64,000 bases of DNA from Dehalococcoidales bacterium (lineage in GTDB: Bacteria; Chloroflexota; Dehalococcoidia; Dehalococcoidales; UBA3254). The position numbers and the translations under genes were made by a program. Location of the stretch: positions 1 through 64,000 of the forward strand of contig JAFGOB010000031.1 in NCBI GenBank assembly GCA_016926695.1, in the 5' to 3' direction. Shown one piece after another: positions 27,418 to 36,191 of the stretch. The notes under the pieces are model-generated. The model ran no database searches, had not been told where the DNA came from, and saw only the letters and a list, made by a program, of their open reading frames with translations. Numbering within the stretch: the first letter of the stretch is position 1; each line of letters opens with the position of its first letter.

Positions 27418-28569
27418 ATGGAGAAGTCCAGAGTAGCGCTGGTCAGGTGCAGCAGTTACGATGATGACGAGGTGTATCTTGCTGTAAAAAGAGGTCTGGA
27501 CATTCTGGGCGGCATTCAGCAGTTCGTAAAAAGCGGTGAGAAAATCGTTATCAAACCCAACGTTCTGGTCGGATTTGATCCCTCCCGGTGCATAACCACC
27601 CATCCGGCTGTATTTAAAGCCGCAGGGAAGCTTCTTCAACAAGCAGGGGCGGCGGTCTATTATGGAGATTCCCCGGCGATCGGCGGCTGTGAGTTTAATA
27701 TTCGCAGGGCCAGGCTGAAGCAGGCCGCAGATGAAGCGGGGTTTATCCCAGCGGACTTTGATCACGGCCGTCTTGTCAGCCATAGCGCTGCCCTTATATG
27801 CAGGCAATTCATTCTGGCCGAAGGCGTCCTGGCAACAGACGGTCTGGTAAGCCTTCCGAAATTAAAGACCCACGGGCTGACGCGTTTCACGGGGGCTGTT
27901 AAAAACCAGTTCGGCTGTATACCCGGCCAGCACAAAAGAGAATTCCATATCAAGATGCCCGACCTGGAACATTTTGCCGCGATGCTGGTGGATATCAACA
28001 CCTTTATACGTCCGAGGTTTTATGTGATGGACGGCATTACGGCTATGGAAGGCAACGGGCCTCACAACGGCAGTCCCAGGCAAATGAACGTGCTGCTTAT
28101 TTCCAGCGACCCGGTAGCCCTGGATGCCGTGGCCTGTAAATTAATCGATCTCAATCCGGAATACGTTCCCACATCCAAACCCGGAGAAAAGTCAGGGCTG
28201 GGTACCTATCATTTTGAAAGTATCGAGGTCACGGGGGATGACATCGATCCCCTTATCAGCAGGGACTTCCGGGTTGTCAGAAAGCCGGTTGTTCAGTCTC
28301 ACGGTGGCAGGATCAATGATCTGGTGAAAAACAGCATCACTTCGAGACCGGAGATCGATCCCCGGCTGTGCAACTCCTGCGGGACCTGCATAGAAATGTG
28401 TCCCGTGGGTAACAGCGCCCTCGACTGGAAAAACAAGTCCGCCGGCAAAAAGATACCAGCCCACAACTATTCAAAATGTATCCGCTGCTATTGTTGCCAG
28501 GAAATCTGCCCCAGCGGGGCAATCAGTATTAAAACCCCGCTTCTGGGCAGACTCCTGCTCAAGGGTTAG
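27418..28569 (+). CDS. DUF362 domain protein with C-terminal 2x[4Fe-4S] ferredoxin
   Basis: Protein of 383 residues. Residues 1-300 are a DUF362 domain, with IVIKPNVLVGFDPSRCITTHP, YYGDSPAIGG, LPKLKTHGLTRFTGAVKNQFGCIPG and SSDPVALDAVACKLI. The C-terminus has two cluster motifs, CNSCGTCIEMCP and CIRCYCCQEICP. The family is widespread in anaerobes and its reaction is not established. A strong hydrophobic segment is not visible, so it is probably soluble. Its stop overlaps the convergent small gene at 28566 by 4 bases. Confidence 0.87.
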   Translation: MEKSRVALVRCSSYDDDEVYLAVKRGLDILGGIQQFVKSGEKIVIKPNVLVGFDPSRCITTHPAVFKAAGKLLQQAGAAVYYGDSPAIGGCEFNIRRARLKQAADEAGFIPADFDHGRLVSHSAALICRQFILAEGVLATDGLVSLPKLKTHGLTRFTGAVKNQFGCIPGQHKREFHIKMPDLEHFAAMLVDINTFIRPRFYVMDGITAMEGNGPHNGSPRQMNVLLISSDPVALDAVACKLIDLNPEYVPTSKPGEKSGLGTYHFESIEVTGDDIDPLISRDFRVVRKPVVQSHGGRINDLVKNSITSRPEIDPRLCNSCGTCIEMCPVGNSALDWKNKSAGKKIPAHNYSKCIRCYCCQEICPSGAISIKTPLLGRLLLKG

Positions 28570-28760
28570 TTCTTTTTTGCCCCAACTGCCGCCAGCGGCG
28601 CTACCGCCAGCCATAATATGATGGTTATCAGCATTGAGTCCACATAGCTGATAGTCTGAATATTGAACATGTCGGAAATAACCGCGCCCCACAGGATCAT
28701 GAGAATAAAGGCACTCAGGAAAAATCCGGGAATAGCCGCAAAAATTCTGAAAAAGCCCAT
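28566..28760 (-). CDS. Small two-helix membrane protein
   Basis: Protein of 64 residues made almost entirely of two hydrophobic helices (about 8-28 and 42-60) joined by a short polar loop, with a lysine-rich C-terminus. A near-ideal AGGAGGG ribosome site lies 4-5 bases before the ATG, which is the main reason to believe the gene. No family recognised. Confidence 0.6.
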   Translation of the reverse strand: MGFFRIFAAIPGFFLSAFILMILWGAVISDMFNIQTISYVDSMLITIILWLAVAPLAAVGAKKN

Positions 28761-28945
28761 TTTACCCTCCTGTTTAAGTGTTACACATCTTTAATCAATA
28801 ATTCTTATGGAATCTTATCATCTGGCACCCACTTACAACAGTAGCACTACCCTGAGTTAATTTAACCCTGCTGTTGTATAGATCGATACCTGAGTACCTG
28901 AATAGTTTCTTACCTGGTCAAAGGATTGGTCTGCCGGAGAGTTTA

Positions 28946-29545
28946 TCAACGATAGAGACCGTGTCTGACGATATAATCGGCCACAGTCGCAGGTACCAGG
29001 TGATCAATAGCCAATCCTTCCCTGACCATCCGCCGCACCTGCGTAGAACTAATATCAATAAGGGGTTTATCCATTACAAGTGTCCTGCCGGTTATCCCGG
29101 GCAGTTCATTCTCAATCAGGCTGATATCCGGGGAAGGATACCCCGGGCGGGGTACTGCAATGAGACGGCATAGACTGATGATCCGCTGGGGCTCCCTCCA
29201 GGAAGGTAAATCCATCAGGCTGTCCCAGCCGATGATAAAAAATATTTCATCACCCGGCTTAACTATTTTCCTCATAGAGGATAATGTATCCACGGTAAAA
29301 GAAGGACCCCGGCGTTCAACCTCTAATGTCGATACCTGGTACATGAGGTCATTCTCAGTCGCCAGTCTGAGCATCTCGATCCGGTGCTCGGAAGGGGTAA
29401 TTGAGGATATGTCCTTAAAGTAAGGCTGTCCGGCAGGCATGAAAATAATGCTTGCCAGATTTGCCTGAGAACGTGCTTCTGAGGCTATGGCCAGATGCCC
29501 CAGATGCACAGGATCAAATGTTCCGCCCATCAGGCCGATATTCAT
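28946..29545 (-). CDS. nadD: Nicotinate-nucleotide adenylyltransferase
   Basis: Enzyme that adenylylates nicotinate mononucleotide in NAD synthesis. I chose the ATG at 29545, giving 199 residues that begin MNIGLMGGTFDPVHLGHL, the nucleotidyltransferase motif; the open frame runs 15 residues further back. A GGAAATGG site precedes it. ISSTQVRRMV near the C-terminus is the ISSTxIR motif. The start lies 32 bases inside the end of obgE, suggesting co-expression. Confidence 0.93.
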   Translation of the reverse strand: MNIGLMGGTFDPVHLGHLAIASEARSQANLASIIFMPAGQPYFKDISSITPSEHRIEMLRLATENDLMYQVSTLEVERRGPSFTVDTLSSMRKIVKPGDEIFFIIGWDSLMDLPSWREPQRIISLCRLIAVPRPGYPSPDISLIENELPGITGRTLVMDKPLIDISSTQVRRMVREGLAIDHLVPATVADYIVRHGLYR

Positions 29546-30815
29546 CCGCGTACCATTTCCAGTTTTTATTCCCGGTAATAACGGTATCACCTGACCTCGC
29601 TCCGGCTGACTTCAGCAGCTCATTAATGCCCAATCTGTCGAGCTGGCTATAAAACTCAGGCCATTCCTGCGGGTCTGAGAGATCGAAGCTGCCCAGAATC
29701 CTGTCCAGCTCCGGCTCGTTTACCAGGTAGGTATTGGACTTTACCCTGACTGCGGATGAGATGTCAACAGGCCTGGGTTTGAAGATTCTGGGAGGAGCCT
29801 TAAGCGTAACTTCAGACACGCTGCCGGTTGTTTTCAGGAGTTCCCAAATCCGCGCTATCAGGTCATCCAGGCCGGTACCGGTAACAGCCGAAACGAAAAC
29901 AGTATCAATCGATGCATCGCGGAAGGACGATCTTATCTCCTCTTTACGCTTCTTTACCTCAGGAAGGTCCACTTTGTTTACCGCCACCACCTGGGGCCTC
30001 TTCGCCAGCGAAGCATCGAACATACTCAGCTCATTATTGACTCTGATCATGTTGTCCAGGGGCGAATCAGAGGTACCGTCCAGTAAATGCACCAGCACTC
30101 TGGTGCGCATGGCATGGCGCAGGAAATCGTGTCCCAGGCCCCTGCCTGCATGGGCGCCATCAATCAAACCGGGTATCTCCGCCATAACAAAGGCATCGCC
30201 CTCGACATTGACCACACCCAGTACCGGTTCAAGCGTGGTAAAAGGATAATCAGCTATCCTGGGACTGGCTGCCGAGAGAGCAGCCAGTAATGAGGACTTC
30301 CCTGCATTGGGATAGCCGATGATGCCGGCATCAGCGATCAGACGCAGCTCCAAGATAATGGTACGTTCCTGGCCGGTGATTCCCGGCTGGGCAATCCTGG
30401 GCGCCTGATTGGTAGCTGTAGCGTAATGTGTATTGCCGTAACCCCCGTTTCCTCCCCTGGCTACTACCACCTCATCCCCGTTGTCCTTCAGGTCCTCCAC
30501 AAGCTCAGGGTCACCGGACTCGTATTTCCTGTATACCAGCGTTCCCGGAGGCACGCTCAGATAAAGGTTTTCGCCGTTGGCCCCGTGCTTATTCTTGGTC
30601 ATACCCGGCTGACCTTTCATGGCCTTGAAGTGCCTCTTGTGCTTGTAAGCCCGTAAAGTACTCACGCTGGCCTCGGCTTTTATTACCACGTCACCCCCTT
30701 TACCCCCATCACCCCCGTAAGGTCCACCGAAAGGCACAAATTTCTCCCTGCGAAAAGTTACTGCACCACTTCCTCCGTCTCCCGCCTTAACATGTAACTC
30801 GACTTTATCCAGCAT
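29514..30815 (-). CDS. obgE: GTPase ObgE/CgtA
   Basis: Ribosome-associated GTPase of 433 residues that acts in 50S assembly and stress responses. The glycine-rich Obg fold occupies residues 1-158 (KAGDGGSGAVTFRREKFVPFGGP). The G domain has GYPNAGKSSLL (G1), DYPFTTLEP (G2), EIPGLIDGA (G3) and NKVDLPE (G4). A C-terminal OCT domain spans about 345-415. The gene precedes nadD in an overlapping arrangement. Confidence 0.97.
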   Translation of the reverse strand: MLDKVELHVKAGDGGSGAVTFRREKFVPFGGPYGGDGGKGGDVVIKAEASVSTLRAYKHKRHFKAMKGQPGMTKNKHGANGENLYLSVPPGTLVYRKYESGDPELVEDLKDNGDEVVVARGGNGGYGNTHYATATNQAPRIAQPGITGQERTIILELRLIADAGIIGYPNAGKSSLLAALSAASPRIADYPFTTLEPVLGVVNVEGDAFVMAEIPGLIDGAHAGRGLGHDFLRHAMRTRVLVHLLDGTSDSPLDNMIRVNNELSMFDASLAKRPQVVAVNKVDLPEVKKRKEEIRSSFRDASIDTVFVSAVTGTGLDDLIARIWELLKTTGSVSEVTLKAPPRIFKPRPVDISSAVRVKSNTYLVNEPELDRILGSFDLSDPQEWPEFYSQLDRLGINELLKSAGARSGDTVITGNKNWKWYADEYRPDGRNI

Positions 30816-31302
30816 TAAACCGCTTGACCATCCTCTTTCTCTTTATACATTATGGCAATTATCCTTCCACTGAATAAATATACCATACAACAGGTTATTT
30901 ATTTTAATCTTTTATTTATCTATTCCAGTAGTAGATTATCAGTAATACTAATATTAATAGTATCTTGTAAAAACCTGAACAACTATAATCGTTATCGATT
31001 CCAAATATTTACATAAACCTTGATTCACGCGCAGGTACCCTTACAAGGGTACAACTATGCACGCTTTTCTGTCGATCGATATTTATAGCCGGCATATAGC
31101 TATTCTATAAAAACATACTCGTGAAACATATAGTGCATAAAGCAGTTACCCCCCGGTTGTTATATAAGGAAGATTATATACGTTTGTTTTATAGGATGGT
31201 TCCGCAGACTTTCAGTAAGGGAGCCAGGTGAAAGGGATAAACAAAATATACCGGCGGCTATAAAGTTGATATATAGTACATGTCCTGTGCGGCGACGGGG
31301 GA
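30816..31302. other. AT-rich spacer between dnaA and obgE
   Basis: 487 bases without a supported gene, noticeably AT-rich up to about 31000. It contains one perfect inverted repeat, GTACCCTT at 31035-31042 and AAGGGTAC at 31045-31052. I find no TTATCCACA-type DnaA box, so an origin is not supported, although origins often lie beside dnaA. Confidence 0.5.
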
Positions 31303-32655
31303 CTATTTCAAGTCTATCCGGCCCTGAATATCCGAGACGGTCTGCTTCAACTCCTGGTTTTCCAGTATGCCGGCGGATATTTTTTTACAGGCCTGGCTGA
31401 CAAGAATAGGTTGCCTGCCCCCCAGCTCAAGACCAATCCGGGAAAGGGAATAGTCGGTATTTTCCCTGAGCAGGTACATGGTAATCTGGCGGGCAAGAGC
31501 TGTCTGCCTGTCCCTTTTGGTACTCTTGAGGTCCAGAACTTCAAGGTTAAAGTATTCGGCGACAGTTTCCAGCAAAATGGCCGGAGCCGGAGGAGCTTTG
31601 GCTTTTTTGGTTGCTATATCTTCCAGCGCTTCGCTGGCCAGCTCCGGGGTTACGACGGCTCTAAGCAATTTAGCATATGCCACCACCCTGTTCAGGGAGC
31701 CTTCCAGCTCACGGATGTTTTGCTTGATGTGTTCCGCAATATATTCCAGGACATCCGGCGTGAGGTTGACCCCTTCTTTTCGAGCTTTAGAGGAGAGTAT
31801 TTTCAGGCGTGTATCGAAGTCCGGGGGGTGGATTCCGGCGGAGAGACCCCATTCCAGCCGCGATCGAAGGCGTTCTTCAATCAGGGGAATGGAGTGAGGC
31901 GGGCAGTTGCTCGTAAGCGCTATCTGACGGTCGGTATCTCTCAAATCATTGAAAATGTGAAAAAAGCTTTCCTCCGTCTGCTCTTTTCCGCTTATAAACT
32001 GGATGTCATCTATCAGAAGCATGTCCGTGTTGCGGTACTTATCCCGGAAGTCATTGGTCTTTCTCTCACGCACTGAATTTACAAAGTCGGTGGTAAATTG
32101 TTCGGCGCTGACATAGACCACCTTCATACCCCGGTTCAGAGCGCTATTACCGATGGCATTAAGAAGATGGGTTTTACCCAACCCGACCCCTCCATAGATA
32201 TAGAGCGGATTATAGCTGCTTAAACCCGGCTGGTCTGCCACACCCGAAGCGGCTGCATGAGCGAGCCTGTTGCAGCCGCTTACTATAAAGCTGTCAAAGG
32301 TGTATTTGGGATTAAGCCTCTGACAGGCAGCCCGTACGGGAAACATCGACATGGGTGCAGGACTAACCGCGATAGCGTGTCCGGGATCCACGACAATATT
32401 CTGGTTATCTACGCTGAAGTTGACATTCACCTCTCTCTGGATGATCCCGATAAGGGTCTTTTCAATCAGAGAACGGAGATTTTTATCCAGATACTCCGCT
32501 ACAAAGGTATTGGGTACACCGAGTACTAAATGGTTATTCTGATAGCTTAAGCCCCTTGACTTCTCCAACCAGGTCCTGTAATTGGCCTTGCTGACTTGAA
32601 GCTGCAACTGCCCCAGAGCTGTTTCCCAGATCTCCTGTGCTGTTTTGGCTTTCAC
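31303..32655 (-). CDS. dnaA: Chromosomal replication initiator DnaA, with altered DNA-recognition motif
   Basis: AAA+ initiator of 450 residues. The GTG at 32655 is preferred over the ATG two codons upstream because AAGGA is 6 bases before it and touches the ATG. Domain I runs to about residue 80, Walker A is GGVGLGKT near 155-162, and Walker B is MLLIDDIQFISGKEQTEESFF. RELEGSLNRV and the C-terminal helices follow. The family signature GGRDHSTVxHA is here GGRQPILVSQA: the Asp-His-Thr-Thr that read the DnaA box are replaced, while flanking LxxIGxxLGGR and ACKKI are kept in frame. Either this lineage uses a different box or this is a paralogue. Confidence 0.9.
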   Translation of the reverse strand: MKAKTAQEIWETALGQLQLQVSKANYRTWLEKSRGLSYQNNHLVLGVPNTFVAEYLDKNLRSLIEKTLIGIIQREVNVNFSVDNQNIVVDPGHAIAVSPAPMSMFPVRAACQRLNPKYTFDSFIVSGCNRLAHAAASGVADQPGLSSYNPLYIYGGVGLGKTHLLNAIGNSALNRGMKVVYVSAEQFTTDFVNSVRERKTNDFRDKYRNTDMLLIDDIQFISGKEQTEESFFHIFNDLRDTDRQIALTSNCPPHSIPLIEERLRSRLEWGLSAGIHPPDFDTRLKILSSKARKEGVNLTPDVLEYIAEHIKQNIRELEGSLNRVVAYAKLLRAVVTPELASEALEDIATKKAKAPPAPAILLETVAEYFNLEVLDLKSTKRDRQTALARQITMYLLRENTDYSLSRIGLELGGRQPILVSQACKKISAGILENQELKQTVSDIQGRIDLK

Positions 32656-32957
32656 GGGCATTCCTTATTTTCAAAACACGTCTACCCCTGAAATGAGACA
32701 AAAAGACACATTCCCAGGAAGTTACAGTGTTTGAAGGTAATCATTAAATGGTGGCGAGTTCTAGGATACCAACTGTAGCTTGTCACTGGCAAGGCTCTAT
32801 ACGTCAGTTCTGAGTCGTTTTCAGCCCCTCAAATTCCTTGCAAACCACGTGAAACAGGCCAATTTGCCCATATTTGCGTTTTGAATTTAGAGATCATCCG
32901 GATGTTCATTGTTATCCGGTCAACCTGGTGTTAAAATTATCTGCGGAGGTTTTTTCA
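32656..32957. other. Divergent dnaA/fmt intergenic region
   Basis: About 300 bases that must hold the promoters of dnaA and fmt. I see no consensus promoter and no DnaA box. The open frame of fmt extends into it but without a ribosome site. Confidence 0.4.
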
Positions 32958-33905
32958 TTGCGTATTGTTTACATGGGCTCTCCCGAACTGGCGGTTTTCC
33001 CTCTTCAGGTCCTTATACTTAATGGTCATGAAGTAGCGGCGGTCTATACATGCCCGGATAAACCCGGCAGGAGAGGCCGTGATCCGCTCCCCACGCCTGT
33101 TAAACAAGCTGCCCTGGCCCTGGACCTACCGGTGATACAGCCTGCCAGCCTGAAAAACGTGATGGTCCAGGAAGAGCTGGCTGATCTGAAACCGGAGGTC
33201 GTAATCGTGGCCGCTTACGGGCAAATACTGCCGCAAGAGGTACTGGATATACCCCCTTACGGCTGTATTAACATTCACCCTTCGTTGCTGCCCAAATACC
33301 GCGGTGCAGCCCCGGTACAGGCCGCAATACTGTCAGGCGAACGCTTCGCTGGCGTAAGCGTCATGCTGCTGGATGCGGGCTGGGATACCGGGCCTGTATT
33401 TTGCCGCGCTCAGATACCGGTGATGGACCGGGATACGACCCTTTCACTGTCCCCCAGGCTGTTTCAGGCAGGCGCCTTTATGCTGCTGGACGTGCTGTCC
33501 GCCTTACCGGGCGGTAAGCGTATACCGCTACCCCAGGATAACGAGGAGGCATCCTATTTTCCGGAAATTACCAGGGAAGAGGCAAGGCTGGACTGGAACC
33601 TGTCCGCCGTGGATATCTGGCGAAAAGTACGTGCCTATCAACCCTGGCCGGAGGCTTATACTCTCTGGGAGGGGAAACAGTTAAAAATAATCGAAGCCAT
33701 ACCTGTCGGCGGCGATGAAAACCTGGAACCCGGAGTGGTAGTGGCCGTACCATCCGGAGAAAAAGGCTCTGGTATTTTTCCGGGTGTGGCAGCAGGCCGG
33801 GGAGTACTGAAGTTGTCGCGAGTGCAGATAGAAGGTAAACGGGCGGTGACAGGAGATGAGTTTATCCGGGGTTACAGGGATTTCATTGGCTCCATGCTAA
33901 ATTGA
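32958..33905 (+). CDS. fmt: Methionyl-tRNA formyltransferase
   Basis: Enzyme of 315 residues that formylates initiator Met-tRNA using 10-formyltetrahydrofolate. The TTG at 32958 has GGAGG 8 bases upstream and gives the family start LRIVYMGSPELAVFPL. The catalytic region has INIHPSLLPKYRGAAPVQAAILSGE, with the Asn/His pair of the active site. The C-terminal OB-fold domain follows from about residue 200. cdsA lies 151 bases downstream with its own promoter. Confidence 0.95.
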   Translation: MRIVYMGSPELAVFPLQVLILNGHEVAAVYTCPDKPGRRGRDPLPTPVKQAALALDLPVIQPASLKNVMVQEELADLKPEVVIVAAYGQILPQEVLDIPPYGCINIHPSLLPKYRGAAPVQAAILSGERFAGVSVMLLDAGWDTGPVFCRAQIPVMDRDTTLSLSPRLFQAGAFMLLDVLSALPGGKRIPLPQDNEEASYFPEITREEARLDWNLSAVDIWRKVRAYQPWPEAYTLWEGKQLKIIEAIPVGGDENLEPGVVVAVPSGEKGSGIFPGVAAGRGVLKLSRVQIEGKRAVTGDEFIRGYRDFIGSMLN

Positions 33906-33995
33906 AGTACGGGGAATTATTACAATATCATCCGTGTGTGCTCGCGCAGGCGGGCCGGTTTAGGCTCAAAAACAACCTGGTCGCTTGAGATGCAG

Positions 33996-34023
33996 TTGCA
34001 TTAACTTCCAAATCTGTTAAAAT
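33996..34023 (+). promoter_or_regulatory. Promoter of cdsA
   Basis: TTGCAT (33996-34001) and TAAAAT (34018-34023) are 16 bases apart. TGT directly before TAAAAT makes an extended -10. Confidence 0.55.
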
Positions 34024-34056
34024 TAGGGAAATTATTAACCTCGTGTCAGGAGCGGA

Positions 34057-34911
34057 ATGAGCCAGGCAGACCAGGATGCAAAAGATAGGCTCTCTACCCG
34101 GAAGCGCGTAATAACATCGTTGATAGGTATTCCTATCGTAGTGGCTCTGGTCTGGTTCAATACGCCTATTCCCTGGTTTACATTACTGGCCGTTGGTTGG
34201 GGGCTGGGCGGTGTTCATGAGTTTTACAATCTGGTCAAACGTTCAAAGGAAATATCTCCCCTGGTTTATTTCGGGCTTCTCTGGTCGCTGCTCCTGATTA
34301 TCAGCCCTCATATCGGCAGCATTCCGCATTTTAACGGGATTTCCTCCTGCTCATTATTCCTTACCGCCGGTGTAATAATATCTTTGCTTCTTCTGCTCTG
34401 GCGCAATGGAAAAGAACAGGCTTTTTCCGCCTGGGCATGGACCGTGGCGGGTGTGCTTTATATAGGCTGGCTGTTGAGCAACCTGGTAGCGCTCAGAATG
34501 CTGGAGGACGGGCGGGGATGGGTATTCCTGGCTATTTTAAGTACCTTCGCCTCGGATTCCAGTGCGTATTTTGCAGGAAGAGCTCTGGGCAAACATAAGT
34601 TGGCCCCTTATATCAGCCCTAAGAAGTCCTGGGAAGGTACAGCGGCGGGTATAGCCGGAGCAATTGCCTGTAGCACGATACTGGCTTATCTGTTCGGTTT
34701 ACCCGTTTCATGGTGGAAGATAGTGATCCTGGGGGCCTTGCTTAGCATGACCGGGCAACTCGGAGACCTGGTCAAATCGCTTTTCAAGAGAAACATGGCG
34801 GTGAAAGACTCAGGCAATATCCTGCCGGGTCACGGAGGATTTCTGGACCGCATGGACAGCCTGGCTTTTGCCGGAGTGATCGTATACTATTTCGTGTTAT
34901 TCACCACTTAG
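34057..34911 (+). CDS. cdsA: Phosphatidate cytidylyltransferase
   Basis: Membrane enzyme of 284 residues that makes CDP-diacylglycerol for phospholipid synthesis. About eight hydrophobic helices are present. The CTP-transferase signature occurs near the C-terminus: KRNMAVKDSGNILPGHGGFLDRMDSL. SPKKSWEGTAAG and TFASDSSAYFAGR are further conserved parts. A GGAG site lies just before the ATG. Its stop overlaps the convergent next gene by 4 bases. Confidence 0.95.
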   Translation: MSQADQDAKDRLSTRKRVITSLIGIPIVVALVWFNTPIPWFTLLAVGWGLGGVHEFYNLVKRSKEISPLVYFGLLWSLLLIISPHIGSIPHFNGISSCSLFLTAGVIISLLLLLWRNGKEQAFSAWAWTVAGVLYIGWLLSNLVALRMLEDGRGWVFLAILSTFASDSSAYFAGRALGKHKLAPYISPKKSWEGTAAGIAGAIACSTILAYLFGLPVSWWKIVILGALLSMTGQLGDLVKSLFKRNMAVKDSGNILPGHGGFLDRMDSLAFAGVIVYYFVLFTT

Positions 34912-35297
34912 GCTGAAACCATCAGGTCGTAAGTCTGGCTTCGCCGGGAAAAGGCCCTGATGCGGGCCATCAACTCGGGACTATCTGCTTCGTCCGGGAA
35001 GTATCCATCTATTTCCATTGTCCGGAACTTTTTCCAATCTGTCCCTGATTTGTTGAACATCACGGCTACGGGCATCCTTCCCGCATCGACAGCGTTTTTA
35101 CATACGGTATCCGTATCGTGAAAATGATGGTCCACGATGATCATGTCAAATGTTTCCTGCCGCAAAATTTCGGGAAGACCACAGGCCGATGAGCAATCTT
35201 TTATACTCACCTCGTTCGGATTCAGACGGGCGTTTAACCTCTGTAGCATGGTCCGGCTGCCGATTGCCAGGATTTTTATTCTTGTTTTCGTTATCAT
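34908..35297 (-). CDS. Stand-alone receiver-like protein, partly degenerate
   Basis: Protein of 129 residues with the fold pattern of a CheY-like receiver: beta-strand IKILAIGS, then DMIIVDHHF and PVAVMFNKS, ending with the helix of LMARIRAFSRR. The phosphorylation Asp is retained at D56, but the acidic pair after the first strand is replaced by Gly-Ser. The ATG at 35297 lacks a ribosome site and lies 6 bases after a TATACT on the coding strand, so it could be translated from a leaderless message. An upstream TTG would add six residues. Function unknown. Confidence 0.55.
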   Translation of the reverse strand: MITKTRIKILAIGSRTMLQRLNARLNPNEVSIKDCSSACGLPEILRQETFDMIIVDHHFHDTDTVCKNAVDAGRMPVAVMFNKSGTDWKKFRTMEIDGYFPDEADSPELMARIRAFSRRSQTYDLMVSA

Positions 35298-35405
35298 TAA
35301 TATAGTATATCGCAACCGGGGTAAAAAACGGGTTACTTGGGGATTGATGAACGTAAAGTAAACGTTACAAGGGGGTAAATAAAGGTTAATTTTTCCCGGT
35401 GCCGG

Positions 35406-36065
35406 TTAAAGGTGACTTGACGGGCTATCTTTGTGATAGCGCAGCTCAAGTCCGCGGATTTCCTCGTTATCCTGTAGATCGCAGTCCAGCGCCTTCAGGA
35501 CGTCATGTATTAACCTGACGGACCCGGAAGGAAGGGGAATCTGCCGGCCGTTAATATAGAGTGAAAGCCGCTCCAGGTTAGGTTGAATATAGCCTTCCTC
35601 CAGCAGGTCGGCCACTTCTTTAACGTCACCCAGCCCGAATTGCGGTACTGTTGTCTCCAGGGGTTCGTCCGTAACAACAGCGAATAGGTTGACGGCTACA
35701 TCCAGAAGCGGTCCGGCTTCCTTGCGGTGTATTTCTATCTTGGGTGCATCTCCCCGGCTGAAGCCTTCGGTCAGGATAATATCATAGTCTTCACCCAGGT
35801 AGCGGGCCAGCTCCCCGGCAGTGAGTTCACTGGGGATGGGTTTTATGATCTGGATTTCCGTGGTGGAGCTTACCACCGTAGCGGCTGCTCCGGCCCTGGC
35901 GTGCCGCCAGCTATCTTTGCTGGGATCGTCAAAACTGATGCTGTGGTGAGAGTGTTTGATAGTGGCCACTTTGTAACCTCGTACGCTGAGTTCACGGATC
36001 AGCTTTTCCAGAAAAGTGGTCTTGCCTGTGCTGGACTTGCCGACGATTGAAATTACCAGTGGCAT
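35406..36065 (-). CDS. mobB: Molybdopterin-guanine dinucleotide biosynthesis adapter MobB
   Basis: GTP-binding protein of 219 residues that assists attachment of GMP to molybdopterin. Walker A is VGKSSTGKTTFLEKL at the N-terminus, followed by RGYKVATIKHSHH, DSWRHARAGA and ILTEGFSRGDAPKIEIHR, all typical of MobB. The region after about residue 160 is longer than in the E. coli protein (about 175 residues in total). A GAGGAGG site precedes the ATG. The likely user of the cofactor is the enzyme at 22.3-25.8 kb. Confidence 0.9.
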   Translation of the reverse strand: MPLVISIVGKSSTGKTTFLEKLIRELSVRGYKVATIKHSHHSISFDDPSKDSWRHARAGAAATVVSSTTEIQIIKPIPSELTAGELARYLGEDYDIILTEGFSRGDAPKIEIHRKEAGPLLDVAVNLFAVVTDEPLETTVPQFGLGDVKEVADLLEEGYIQPNLERLSLYINGRQIPLPSGSVRLIHDVLKALDCDLQDNEEIRGLELRYHKDSPSSHL

Positions 36066-36191
36066 ACCTGTTTCCTCCTCTATTGACCATTTTAAGCGTC
36101 CGGATCAGGTCTTATTGATGAAAAATTGCTGTACTTGAACCGTCAGGAATGCAATTTCCATACCGGTTTATATTATAATTCAGCCGGGCGA

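Noticed and set aside
30816..31302. Possible replication origin beside dnaA
   Set aside because: AT-rich, but no DnaA boxes and no repeated 9-mer were seen.
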